A DNA stretch of 64,000 nt from Sycobia sp. Sy_11 (GCA_018907035.1 JACCIC010000003.1:3742501-3806500), one strand, 5' to 3'. Numbered from the stretch's first letter, positions 33,411 through 46,325 are shown. The notes: generated by a model from the sequence alone, not told the origin. Program-made: numbers and translations.

Positions 33411-33886
33411 TACAATTAGCTCAGATTAAAAATTCACTGTTAATTTAGTTTATTCCTCAGATCTCTCATATGTAAAGATCATTTACAAAATGCTTTGTGA
33501 TTATTGACAGGACTAATTATAAATCGAAAATGTTAAAAAGCAATTTTTAACAAAGTAAATTTTTCTTAATTATAACTAGAAATTATTTGTTTTTTAAATT
33601 AAGACAAAAGAATTACGTATCTAATATAACTTTTTTTCTTCATATGCCAAGTACTTGATACAGGAGTCACACAACAAGATTACACAAGGTCAGCTGTTTT
33701 TCTTCTCTCTCTATCCCTTTCTGTTGCTCTCAAAACAAATATAAATTGAATTTGAGTTTCTTAATTTATTTTGAAAAGCAAGCAAATTTTATTATTTTAT
33801 TCGATTTTATCAACATTTTCTATTAATAAACATTTCAAAATTTGTTTGCTTAAACAAATAGTACTGCTCGCATATTTTACATGCAT
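33411..33886. other. AT-rich spacer, no gene seen
   Basis: No feature recognised. Confidence 0.4.
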
Positions 33887-34855
33887 TGTTAAGAGGACAA
33901 AGTTCGGGGAAAGGGGGAAGAAGTTCTTTGAACGAGGTGGACGGAAGTCAGTTCGGCTAGAGGAGGTCAAAGTGGGAGAATGACGAGCTTGGGCCGAGTC
34001 GGCCGACACACGCTACTTTTACCCTTGAGGACCTCCTCGCCGATTAGGTTCGGTAGAACCACTGAGCTCTTTATGGCCATTGGCCATCCCTTGTCCTCCG
34101 TACTCGCCTCCGATAACTTCAGATCCGGAATCTCTAAGTCTAAGCTCCAGACATCTACCGAGGAGAACTTACGCTTGGTTAACCTATTTCTGTGGCGCTG
34201 ATTGTTCTGCCTGGCTTGCTGGCGTTCATTTTATCGCCTTTGTCGGCGACGGGGTCGTTCACCCGGAACGACGGAGTTTGGTCCGGTGGGCTATATAGAT
34301 TGGTTGTAGATGGATGCAATCTTCCCGCTGGTTGAGTAAGGAATAAGCCTAGCTCCTCCATATCGGCCTTTTAAGGGCCTGATGGCCTTGCCCTCTACCC
34401 AATGACCGGTTCCAGGGCCAGCCGGCCCGAAAAGAGGAGGGAGACTTTGGTGCTCTGAAACTATACTATGAACTGAAGGTACTTTGAAACTCGGCCGCAC
34501 TTTTTGAATCGAGGAAGTACTTTCCTCCCGGCCGATCGATCTTCAATCGCTAGGGAACTCGATCGAAATTTTCGACTACCGAACTACGGCTCCTGGAGAC
34601 TTTGGGAGTCTCTGTGAAAGAGGGGTTCCTGCCCGAAGCCGTGCTCGGACTGTCTTAAGATCCGTGGAACACGGAGACACCTTGGCTGAGCGAGACTCAA
34701 TGCTCCATGTGGAGGCGCGAAGCGCCGTGGGTGATCGCGGGCGTTGGTTAGTCGGAGTCGCTGCTCTGAAATGGAGACGTCTGTTTGGGTTTAAACATTC
34801 GGTGCAAACGCGAATGCACGGTTCTGGGAGGGAGGGTGTGCATCGGCATATAACA
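33887..34855. mobile_element. Solo LTR with 4-bp target duplication
   Basis: A GC-rich island starting TGTTAAGAGGAC and ending GGCATATAACA (TGTTA/TAACA inverted ends) is flanked on both sides by GCAT (33883-33886 and 34856-34859). It has no coding content and carries a TATA-like gctatatag near 34291. TG...CA ends plus a 4-bp duplication fit a Ty3/gypsy-type LTR left after recombination between the two LTRs. The family is unknown and the orientation was not established. Confidence 0.7.
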
Positions 34856-34859
34856 GCAT

Positions 34860-35708
34860 ATTTTGTCAACACTAGTCAATAACTAACGCGATAACGCAGT
34901 AAACATAAGGATGCATGTTAGGAAAAAGTGGTAATGTTTTGTACTTGCCTCGCAATACATTTTAAACATCTGTGCAAACGAGAAATATCGGTTTTTTATA
35001 TCAAATAAAAATTTTTTTAAATGTTCATAAACTGAAAATGATGATAAAATCAAATTTTAATATACATAAGGTGTATTGAACATGGATGTAAATATTTAGA
35101 AATATTTGAAAAAATTTTTTGGCTAATTATTTTAATTTCCTAAAAAATTTAAAAAATTCACTTAAGTTAACAGAATTCTAATTTCAAATAGTGACAGATC
35201 AGTTAGAAACAAAAGAAATGTTATGCTCTTCAGCTATGAATGAGGTATTTGAAGTAGCGAGAAATCAAAATGTTTATATCCAGGATTAACTGTATACATG
35301 ATAATAAAATAGAAATTTATTATTGTGATACAGTATTCACTTAAAACTATATTGGGAAGTAAGATCCATTTGAATTAAAAAATGGTAAGGTTTTAAGTTT
35401 TTTATTACATTAAATGCATTTTGCACCTTCAAGAAGAAATTTGTTCTCCGACGAGGCGAGCCTCTCCTTGTTCGTAAATCGTTCTAAGCTCTTTGTATAT
35501 TGTAGAAGAATTCTCTAAGCGTCATGCACATTAGCAGTGACTTCAGTAAACTTTTAAACTGATTACAATTGAGAAATGTCTTTCATAAATCTGAATAGTT
35601 CTATGTTTGTATGTCCATTATTTTAATGACTATCTTTATCTATCTTTTTGCTTAATTTTGGTACTTTTTTATTGTCGAATGATTATTTGGAAATCATCTG
35701 AGCTACGT
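34860..35708. other. AT-rich spacer upstream of gene 2
   Basis: No coding sequence recognised before the putative signal-peptide exon of gene 2. Confidence 0.35.
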
Positions 35709-35799
35709 ATGTTTCGCGTGCATTTCTTATTGCTAATATTTCTGATTCATTACAAATTTATGTATATTTTTTCGTTATTGTATGTAATATATTGCCTAG
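35709..35799 (+). CDS. Gene 2 exon 1: signal peptide (start uncertain)
   Basis: It ends ctag|gtgaat in phase 1, the same phase as exon 1 of gene 1. The start may be 35709 or 35760; upstream in-frame ATGs down to 35607 also exist. Confidence 0.6.
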
Positions 35800-37875
35800 G
35801 TGAATGCATTCTTACCATGAAGTTTTTCAAGAAAAATTGAGAGTATGTAATTCAGTATATCTGGAGATATATTAAAAAAAATTCTACGTTATTTTTCTGA
35901 CACCCTTTAGTGGTAAAATTTTAATCTGTATTTTATTTTACTGCTAGTTTAAATCAACCAAAATCTCAGCATAAATTAAATATTTTTGTAAGTAATATGA
36001 ATTTTTATTTATAGTCGAAGGTTTCACAGCGGAAAAACTTATTGGTGGAAGAGCTGTATTCAGAGGTCGATTCAAATATGTTGCAGCACTTATGTATGGT
36101 TTACCAGAGTTCCCACACATGAATGCATGTACAGCAAGTATTCTGAGCGACTGGTTCATAGCTACCGTTGCTCACTGTTTTTATGATAAACCTTTACCAC
36201 TTTTGAGACAGGGATATTTTTACATCATCGTTGGTACAAATAACCTATACCAACCAAATCCACGGATTCCTCATATTCCTATCGATACAGTTACTATACC
36301 ACGTTCATATAATCCGAACACCAGAGATAGTTTTAGTGAGAAAGGAAACTTAGCTATAGTAAAAGTAAATTTCTTTTTACAATTAAATCATCTCTTTATT
36401 AAGATAATAGATATAATTGATCTGTATTGAAATACATAATATTGATCTTTTTGTACATATGTATTTGAAGCAGATAATTTCTGTAAAATAATTATACGTT
36501 TTCTCGCAAACAAAATATCATTAATAGTTTTATATATTTGACTATGTACATCAACGTTTCTTAAACATATTGTTCCATTTTAGTTAGCAATGAGTTTAGA
36601 AGTGGATCTGAATTCTGATATATTATCACATCTTACTATTCGTGACGGAGTAATGCTTAATCCATATGCATTATATACCGTAGCTGGGTATGGATGGAAG
36701 GAGGTTAGCGTATATCTTGGGGAGCTAAATGGCAACATAGAGCCTTTACAAGACGGATTCACGGATGGTAAAATGACCTACGCCCAGGTCGAAGTCCTAT
36801 CGAAAGATGAGTGCGAGGCTGTATGGGAAGGTACATTTGTACCAGAGAATATGTGTGCCAGAACATTTCGACTTCGTCAAAACGAACCGACAGGTATATG
36901 CCAGGTAAAGAACATTAAAAGTAATGTATAACATGTTCCTTATTAGTGGCCATATTTTTTTAAAAGTTCGATTAAATACGATATGAAAACGAACACGTTT
37001 ATCTGTATTTCAAAGTATTTGTTAATGCTAAGATAAATATAGATTCTATCTCAGGGAAAAAAGTAAAATTTCATCCGCAGATTCTACATAAATAATAATA
37101 TATTACGATACAGGTATTTTTCGATGAGGGTATGTTATTTGCACGAGCTTAGCAAAGGCGTCAACTTACCATTGCCGGTAAACGCATTTTCTACGTTCTT
37201 GTATACAATACTTTACTACACTCAGGCTGCCTAATATGATTTTCTACGAAAAGATCAAAAGCGTAAAGTATTATTTAAAGTTTCTTATCGATCAAAATAT
37301 ATAGGAATACTATATTGCTACTCTTCTGCTTTATATATTCTACTTTTGGAGGGAAAAGTGCTATTTTATTTGCCCAAGACAGGTGGAAAAGATTGCACTT
37401 TGTGCCTTGATAATACAATCCCTTTGTAATATAGAAAAATTAGAACAAAAAGTTGGAACAGAGATTATATAACTTTTTAATTGTAATGTAGAAAATATAT
37501 AATGTAAAGTGATTACAATTTTACATTCTTTTAACAACGCTATATTTAAATGATTTTGAGTTTTAAATATACTCGCAGATGAGAATGGTTTGTTTACATT
37601 GCTCTAGTTTTATCTCAGTAATTTCAAAGACTATTCAAAACAATATTTTACAGGGTGACAGTGGCGCTCCTCTTAGCAGTGACGGCTATCTGGAGGGAAT
37701 AGCAATTAATGGTTGCGTAGCGTGTGATGAAGCAATAGCACCAGGAATTTATATAAACGTTACGTTTTATACAAGATTCATTCTGGATGTTTTGGCAAAT
37801 CGCACAGATGATAATATGTTAATTCTTCAACTATATCAACCTTATCCCTATCAATATGCGTTGCGAGAAATTTGA
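35709..37875 (+). CDS. Secreted S1 serine protease homolog (gene 2), four exons
   Basis: Exons 35709-35799, 36015-36364, 36584-36904 and 37654-37875 splice in phases 1, 0, 0, as in gene 1, giving up to 327 residues. A second Met at 35760 would give a shorter, cleaner signal peptide (MYIFSLLYVIYCL) and about 310 residues; the choice is open. The domain starts LIGG after a Lys, so cleavage there is possible, unlike gene 1. The His is in TVAHC and the Ser in QGDSGAPL, but the catalytic Asp is again Asn (KGNLAIVK). NACTASILSDWF, ECEAVWEG, ENMCART, TGICQ and INGCVACDEAIAPGIY follow gene 1 closely. It lies 18.4 kb downstream on the same strand and arose by duplication. It is probably a non-catalytic or weakly catalytic extracellular protein. 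Confidence 0.86.
36015..36364 (+). CDS. Gene 2 exon 2: LIGG start, His, Asn at the Asp site
   Basis: It is 350 nt between a tttatag acceptor and a gtaaat donor, with the first base pair of the split Val codon at its start, as in gene 1. Confidence 0.88.
36584..36904 (+). CDS. Gene 2 exon 3: central barrel region
   Basis: It is 321 nt, phase 0 to phase 0, and contains YTVAGYGWKEVSVYLGELN, which aligns with gene 1 exon 3 apart from a one-codon difference in length. Confidence 0.88.
37654..37875 (+). CDS. Gene 2 exon 4: active-site Ser and C-terminus
   Basis: It starts GDSGAPL after a ttttacag acceptor and ends 13 residues earlier than gene 1 after a related Gln/Tyr-rich tail. A polyadenylation-like AATAAA lies at about 38022. 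Confidence 0.88.
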   Translation, partial: GDSGAPLSSDGYLEGIAINGCVACDEAIAPGIYINVTFYTRFILDVLANRTDDNMLILQLYQPYPYQYALREI

Positions 37876-38036
37876 ATATTTTTATAAATTTGGATGTAAC
37901 CGAAAAATTATCATAGAAAAAAAAATGATGAAAAAAAAATATAAAATAACATTTTATGAATGTCTTGTTTTTCTTATTTGACTGTATCCCTTGTTCAGTT
38001 TATATAATATAATGAATGCTGTAATAAAATAACTGA

Positions 38037-38125
38037 AGGCCTACGATAGCTACATGGCTAGAGTGAAGAAATCGCGCAGTAGTTCGATGATCTGAGTTCA
38101 AGTACCGGTTTCTGCGGATTTCCTC
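38037..38125 (+). repeat. tRNA-derived SINE, head only
   Basis: Head aggcctacgatagctacatg, box-A-like atggctagagtg and box-B-like gagttcaagta are present; the body is missing. Confidence 0.65.
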
Positions 38126-38228
38126 AAGCTCTGCTGTAAAAAAATTTTTAATAACTTTAAATAATATTATCAACAGAATAACCATTGTCTCTTTTAAACC
38201 TACTGAACTTGTTTTGCGTAGATGCATA

Positions 38229-39186
38229 CGAGGTGTGATGAAAAAGTTACGTGAATTTTTATGGTATAGTCTTGAGCTTTTCCATCGATGCGTTCTTTCC
38301 AGTTTTGTAAATATGCTATATATGTTCATTGAGGCATGATTACGTTGTAAGATGACGCATAATCATGGTGCAATAACCATGACTGGTTTTTCTACAATTC
38401 TGGATGTTTCTTTCGTATTTCTTCAGGCAATCATCGCATAACTTCAAGGTAATACTAGTAGTTAACTGTACGACTATGTGCTAAAAACTCTTGATGCACT
38501 AGGTCATGATAATTAAAGAAAACAGTAAGCAATCTCTTGATATTTATTTTATGTTCTTGGTGACCCTTAATACTTCCACTGGAATGATGGAGCCTTAATT
38601 TTGACATCTTAACCATACACTCAAATTTCACCACATTTATGACTCTTTTGAGCAAAATCTGAATCATCATTGGCTGAGCGATGCTTACGCAATATTTCTT
38701 TTGGTCAAAATGTCACAAATTTTGGAACAAACTTTACTGGCACATATCTAATACCCACAACCTTCGTAAAAATTGCTTAAAGATGCCGATATTATCAGCA
38801 ACATCACTTATATAATTCGACAATTCCACGAAATATTTTCTGCAATTTTCAACGTTTTTGTCAGTGACGCTGGGTGCTGCAGAGCGACGTGGATAATTGG
38901 TGTCTTCTTGGCCTTCTTGGAAGGGCTTGTACCACTTGTACACATTTTTTTTTTTGACTTAGAGTAAAGTCGCTGTATGTCACTGTCTGTATGTCATGTT
39001 CAAATATTTCATGTTTGGAGCACTTTATTCCATTTTGTACACAAAATGTAATGTAAATTCTTTGATCCATTTTTTAATAGCAGGAAATTTCCCAACAGAC
39101 ATAATATTTATACTTTTGTAATCCTTATACCTCTCACAGATAAACTAAAAATTGTAACATTTACCTTACTTTTTGGTCACCACTCG
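38229..39186 (-). mobile_element. Deleted mariner downstream of gene 2
   Basis: Inverted ends read cgaggtgtgatgaaaaag and, on the other strand, cgagtggtgaccaaaaag, with TA on both flanks (38227-38228, 39187-39188). The - strand gives DQRIYITFCVQNGIKCS, WYKPFQEGQED, DNIGIF and, closer to 38400, HQEFLAHSRTV. It is 958 bp with frameshifts and missing catalytic parts. It belongs to the same broad lineage as the copy in gene 1 intron 2. Confidence 0.8.
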
Positions 39187-40334
39187 TATAAATTATTGAT
39201 AAACAAAGAAGACGGACTACCCAAGAATTCCATAAAACATAAGCGTCAAACATATTAAAAATAAGCGTCAATATCATTAATGCAACTGCTTGGACATTAC
39301 AATGAAAAGTAATGCAATCTGCTACGTCTTAACTGCTTGGTCAATAATATTACGGGAATCTACTTCAGGGATTAAAATTTATAAAATATGTTATTAAAGA
39401 ATAATAATCTGTTAAACTTTTATTTAGATTAAAAAGAAAAACCATATTTTTAAGTTTTTTTATCAAAACGTCATTTTGTGTACTAATGAAAATTAGATTC
39501 AAATAATTCTAACTATAATAATTTTTTCAGATTAGTTTTGAAAAATCGACTCATACAAAATGCAAAATCGAAATAGATTAATATGAAAGAAGAGATGTAC
39601 TGTAAAAAGTTAGTATTGATATACATGTATTAGTTAGTAATTAAAGAACTAATGATAGTTTTGAGTCTTGGTCGACTTCGAATTGCACATTGAATCATAA
39701 TTCGCCTTATTTGCTCTGAAACCAATAATTGATATAACTAAGCATTATGCCCTTACTTCAATAGATCTGTTGTACTTATGAAGTACTGTTAGATTGTTTC
39801 AAAATTTAAAGCTTAGTAATCTAAATATTTGACTTGTAAATGTTTTTGTCTATCTGGCTCACTGCACCGTCTCATATAGTAATCTTGATATAAATTATGA
39901 AAAGATTTATATTCCACAATAGCCATTATATTTTTTGAGAAGTAATTGAGAGACAATTCCAAAATTAATTCCTGTATTTATAATCAATATTAGCTGGAAA
40001 AATTTTCACCAGCATCAGACAATCGTACTACGGCGTGCAGTTTATCTACTTTGGAAGCATTAGAATCACGTTTATTTATGTCTGCCTTGGAAATTCTTGT
40101 AAATACCTCGTTACATAACATTAGCGTATAAGCCATATTAGCATGTATAAGGGTATATATTTTTTTAATTTACAGCGTTATATAGGTGCATTTGTGAGGT
40201 TAGACACACGCTATGTCATTTATTTTGATTCATTAAAATTTTTTAAATACATTTTCATGTATTTCCATTCAATTTAGAAATGAACTCATTGTACAATCAA
40301 AAAATTAGTTGGAATAGTCATCTTGTTAAAAGCT
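39187..40334. other. AT-rich spacer, no gene seen
   Basis: No feature recognised. Confidence 0.4.
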
Positions 40335-40575
40335 GAGGTACTGACTCACTGAAACTGACTTGATAAAATCGACGTAATAAAACTGATTTTCTAAAACTGA
40401 ACTGTGAAAACAGATTTACTAAAACTGCCCTACTAAGACTCACACACTAACACTAGTGTATTACTTTAACCAACAAAACTGGACTACTACAACTGGGTAA
40501 CTGAGATTGGCTCATTAAAAGTGGATTGCTATAATGACTAAATAAACTGACTATCCAACTAAAACTAACTAACGT
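40335..40575 (+). repeat. Degenerate short tandem repeat (actaaaactgact-like)
   Basis: About 16 blurred units of 13-17 bp built around taaaactgac or its variants (gaaactgact, taaaactgat, aaaactgaac, taaaactgcc, caaaactgga, taaactgac). Unit length drifts, as in an old minisatellite. Confidence 0.7.
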
Positions 40576-40859
40576 CAACCAGTTTCCTGAATAGTATCAC
40601 AAGTTCAATAAAAATCGTTTAATATAATTAAATGAAAATCAATGTTTAATAAATAAGTTTTGAAAATATTTGATTCTTTCTGTTGTGGTCGAAAATTTTA
40701 CTACTCTTAACGTACCAAATAAAACCACGTTACAACATTTTAGGTTTTATTATGAAGACAAAATTTATCGCTAACATAGCTATGTGCAATAAAAAACAAT
40801 CCTATAAGCCCATGTACTATCTGAGAACGGTCAGTGAGAAATAAGCTGACACAGACCGA

Positions 40860-41015
40860 CCACAACCAAATGTGTAACTCGAAACAATCTTATATAACTT
40901 CACCATTAGCCACTTTGAATATTTCCTTCGTTTCCGTTGCACTTTTCCGAACTTTAAAGCAAAATTTAATTGCAACACGTTGATCGATCTTTTTATTCAT
41001 CTTAAACAATCACAG
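40860..41015 (-). mobile_element. Mariner N-terminal fragment
   Basis: The - strand starts MNKKIDQRVAIKFCFKVRK and continues SATETKEIFKVANGE before breaking, the standard start of mariner transposases of the QRxxIKFC type. It has no recognisable ends. Confidence 0.65.
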
Positions 41016-41029
41016 AGATCACTTTGATA

Positions 41030-44000
41030 CTTACATACAGACTGCTACTGAACAGCTGTATATAATCCGATGAACTTGCTGTGTTCAGAGTTAGAGGAAG
41101 CTTATAGTACATAACTAGTGGATAAATTTTCTTGAAGATCACGCAAGTAGTTCACATTTTTTACTCGTAATCTTACAACTGTTGGTATACACTGTGTATA
41201 GCTAAATTCATTATAGTAATGTGTCTTTTTCTCCAATTGCTTCTTCCGAGTTTTGGGAGTGTTCATTGCATTCTTCATACCGGCTGCGCCAGCAGCTAGT
41301 AGATTAGTTGACCATGTAAAGCTACGAGAGTCTTCTTGTATCAGAAAGTACAGCATGTTTTAACTTTGAGCTAAAATAGAACATCGCCACCGGCTAAAGA
41401 TGTGTCTCATTTTTCTAACATGAAATGATACGAGTATTCTACGAGCCAAAGGCCGCACTACTTATTTTTCTCCACATTACTGAAGTATTTGTATGGAAAG
41501 TAAATCAATAATTTTTTTTCATAATTAATTTTATATTTCAAAATAAAATATAAACAATAATAATAATTGCAAAATAGTTATGTAGTATTTATTATAAATG
41601 TATTTAATTTGCGGTCGATTGAAAATAAATGATCACTTTAAAAATGATGATACATTTCATTTATAATCTTTTTTGGAAAATTAAAAATCATTTTTATCTA
41701 ATTAATAAATATTATGTTTTCTTATAAAGAGGTATTTTTTCCTTTTGCGTTAAAAAAACTTAGGTTAAGCTCAATTCTTTCTTTTGAAGAAAGCTAAATA
41801 TCATTCAAGAAACTTTTGTGAATTTACTTTGTTTTAAAATTTTTTTGCGTTGTTTATGGCTAATTTCTCGGTTATCTTGTGTTCCGCTATTTGGCCAGTG
41901 CATGGTTTAATATACAAATAGCACTTTAAATACTAAAATTGATTGCTCACAAAGCTGTTTGCGTATATTATTTACAGAGTGATTGTATTTTAAAGCTATT
42001 GACAGTACTCTCCAGTAATATAAATTATAATGCTCTTTTTCTGCATGCATATACTGTTACCTTTATAGAAGTATCTCCTTCATCAATGGGCAGTTAAGCA
42101 ATTTTAATTATTATAATATAATTTTAGAAGAATTTTAATTAATTAAATCTTGACGTATCTCTAAAAATATAATACATAATAATATAAGAAATATTATTTT
42201 TTATGTTTATTTTTGTTCTATATTGTATATATTGTAAGTTTATTTATTCCAAATAAAATAGTCTCGAATAATATCGATATTCTGATGACTTTATCATGGT
42301 CTTGCCTTTATTTCTGTTATATTTAATCTTGAATATTGCTTTGAGAGCAAAAGAAGGCAAGACAGACTATAATAACTCATGATACTATGTTGTGATTTAT
42401 AAAAGCCCCATATAAATGATGGATACACGACATTCGAATGATAAATAATATATTCATTATTATAGACTACTAATGTATGGTCCTTATATTATAATTATGA
42501 GCAAGTAGTTCACTACTGAATGTGAAAAATTATCAATTATAAATATTATTATTATCAATGATAAATTACATTTTTTATCTTAGTAATTCGATGAGTTAAT
42601 TAAATCACAGACAAATAACTAATTGTAAATCGTTTAATTCAATGTTCATATATTTATATACATTTTACATACACATTTGAGTGTTATTTTACAAATTCCT
42701 TACTATATTTAAAAATTTGAAACTAGTGGGGAGGCTAGTTGTACAGTTTACATAAGTTTAAAGACATCTTAATTATCATTAAATAAATTATTTTATTACA
42801 AAAAAAAAAGAAAAATTAGCTTTCAGAACATTTTCAATTTTTTCAATATATATATCATTTATATTTGTTTACGTATTTATTTGAAATCAACATTGTAAAT
42901 GTACGTCTATGCAAAAGTCTTATACTACGCAGCTTATTAATAACTTGAAATACAACACAATAATAATTTTTTAAATTTCGTAGATACATACATTGCATAT
43001 GTCAGTATTAAGTTTTTCTAAAAATATACATCTCTGAATATTTTCAATCTGCTTCATAGGGTTTTATATTAAAGGAAATTATTATTTATTTTTTGAATAC
43101 AAAATTGATTGCTTAAACAATGTATATTTTTTGTTCGAAGGACTTGATTATATAAGCTTATAAAATTTTTGCAAAGTTAAATTAAAAAAATCGAAGATTG
43201 TTGGATAATACCTTACATAACTTGCGACCGTACAGTCACGATCAACATTAAGACAACAACGTAAATAAAATAAACCATTAGTTATCTTCGCTATGATGTT
43301 CGCTCTGCTTGAATTTTGTGCATAGTAAATATTCAAAAACTTACAATTTCTTATATAATATATTTTTGTACATACTTATAAATACTTATTCTATAACACA
43401 TGATATATCAAATAACAAAATTATAAAAGTATAAAGAATTTTATAGATGGATGATACTACTTTCTAATATATCCTTTGCGATGTCTTTTCTATGATTATG
43501 ACTTAATTTGAGTGACTTACAAAATATTAATTGAGTAGGCAGAAAAATTATATACCTCTATTTTCAGGGCTTAAATCGATAAACAATAAATTCATCTATA
43601 ATTACAGTACTTACATTGGATTACCTAAATTACTGTATTGTACGTATATAACATAATTGCTATTGAACCTAATAACTGATATGATAATTGCTGGACAATT
43701 ATTTTTTTTATTTAGCAATTATATTATCTTAATGCTATCTAAAACAGAGAGAGACTTAAAATAAGCGACTATTTCTTACTCAATAATATGTTGACACTTC
43801 GAGAAAAAAATCTTATTTTAATATGAATTTCAGTATAAATTTGTTAAGAAGATTATAAAGTTTTAACATATTATTGTAGTTGTTGCAAAAATTTAAAATT
43901 TTCTTTTTGAAATATATCCTACGTTCACCGGAAGTCAATAAAACATTTTAATATAATAAGACAGTAAAATAATATTATCATGGTTGAGTTTACTTACGTG

Positions 44001-46320
44001 GGGAAAGGTTAAAAGAACATTTCAATGCAAAACATACATAGAACAAAGAACCCGACTGAAATATAAAATGGATCATAAAAATTTATTTAATAAATGGATA
44101 GCTTCAAGAATTATTCTTATTAAGATATTAAAGAATAAATGTTCAACGGTTGTCTTTATTTAAATGTATCTACGACAGCATTCCGCACTTCAAAGCAGTA
44201 TATATACAATTTCTGAATTATCGAAAACTACTCAAAATCTATCATGAAAGTTTTTCCAAGTTTTGCGAAAATAGTTTTAATACTTTAAGTTGATATGAGA
44301 CTTTTCTTTTTTAGTTATTATTTGTTTATCACAAGAGAGGCAAAAAAAACTAATGAGGTTGTGTGAAGTCACAATATCTCGGGGCTAAAATGGCACTCGT
44401 GAAGGAGCAAGGAATCCCCCGACCTTTTTCATTGTATCAGATTTTTTCATTTCGTTTTCGTTTGCACAGCCATTGCGCGTGAGTTTTGCATTTTTTCTTC
44501 ACAATTGTTTTACGTAATATTGCGTAGCGATTACAATCTCATGCAAAAGATTCAAAAGAAATCACTACCTTGATCTTTGTGAGCACATGAATTCTGACCG
44601 CTTCTTATAAAAAAAAATCAGCTTGCATTAAATTTTTAGAATAGAAAATTTTTTATACAAACGAATACATGATACTATGAATGTTCACCTAAATAAAAAT
44701 TTGCACGTTAACTAGGAAGTGTATGTGCATAACGTATTCTCTTTGTGTTGGTAAGCAATTTCTTTTTACAAAAAAGTTCGAAAATACCATTTCTCCCTGC
44801 TTATATACTAAATCCGGTACTTAGTAAAATTTTCTGACATGTATTCTACCAAATATTTATTACGCGTAAAGACCTATTGTACACTTGAATATAATATCTG
44901 TATTCATAATAATATTTAAAAATTACAAAAAATATGATTCTTCTCATATTTTAAAAATATACCGTTTTATAGGTATTTTATTATTACAGATACTATGTTT
45001 TACATCCTAAATTATTAAAAAATATTACGTATCTTGGATACTTTATAAGCTAATCGATTAATATATCTAAAATCTTTGATTTCAAATTATTATATACTTA
45101 TAGTATCTTAAAATAACATTTTATTTATTCTACACCATTGAATAAATAAGATTACTTTCTCAAACAGTCTTCAAAGTATCATGGATATATTCAATTTGTT
45201 TTGTATAATTAATCAACGATCGATTGAATTACGAATTATTCTCTCTAAATTTCAACAAAAAGAATAAAATAATTTTGTTATTTTAATTAACTTATTCTGA
45301 CTTTGTCGTAAGATGCACTGCCCAAGCCATGTATGAAACTTCTTAAAAAATTTTTATGACTTTTATAATTATTTATATAAATCTAATTAACGACTATTAA
45401 TTTGAAAAGTTTAAGATTACTCTTTTCCTGGAAGACTAATTTATTCAACAAAGCTCTAGACTTTTAAATTTAACGTTCGATATATTGTTCGTCATTATGA
45501 AGGTGAAAGAATTATTGTATTTATGGTATATATTTTTCTCTAAAATAATATGATGCCGTGATTTACATAATTTTTTAATTATGTCTGAAATTTCTAGAAT
45601 GATTAGATTATTATATTAAAAACAATAAAATATTCATCTAGTAAGATTTTCAAAACAGACTGAATTTTACAAAGTCACTTCAATTTTTAGAAGTAAATCA
45701 AGAGCTGTACAAATTACTTTTGTAAGTAAGAACATGAAAAAACGGAAAAAAGTGAATGTAAAAAATTGAACAAAATTTTATCTTAGTAAATGACTTTTCA
45801 TACGTAAAAATTCATCATAAAAACGCATTCATTTTTATAAAAATGGTCATAATTATTATAAACTAAACATTATTGTTATTAACAATAATTGAACTCATCC
45901 TTGATGTCCCTGGGAATTTTTTTTGTTAATCTTTTGTTTTCAAATCATAATTAGGTATGAATTTATGAAAACATTCTAAATAATAGTAAATTCGAAAAGT
46001 AGAGTTTCATGGGTACAGGACAATGATTAAGTTACAAGAGTAATTCGCTTTAATATTTGTACGATTGTTTTATCGAATTTCGATCCTCTTTATAATTTAC
46101 AACCCTCTAATCTGACTACTCTTTCATAATTCAATAAATAAGCTCAGAATTATTTTTGAAAATATATTAGACTATTTATAGCTTTTTCATAAATAAAACT
46201 AACGCAATGGCATCTTTATAATTTAAGCGAAAAATAAATAACTTTCACCCCGCAGTAATACGTCGAATACAAGTACATAAATTAATATCATAACTATAGA
46301 TAAAGCATTATCAGTAATTG
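41030..46320. other. Long AT-rich stretch, no gene seen
   Basis: Over 5 kb without a recognisable exon, RNA gene or transposon. The frames of 60-84 codons at 41102-41356 and 43148-43336 show no domain, codon bias or splice context. Confidence 0.45.
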
Positions 46321-46325
46321 TAAGT

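Noticed and set aside
34576..34882. Coding genes in the GC-rich block 33887-34855
   Set aside because: Frames of 60-98 codons occur in all directions as expected of GC-rich DNA. The block has LTR ends and a target duplication instead.
40335..40575. CRISPR array
   Set aside because: Units are degenerate, spacers are absent and the genome is eukaryotic.
41102..41356. Frame of 84 codons on the - strand near a mariner fragment
   Set aside because: It shows no similarity to mariner or any other family and no supporting signals.
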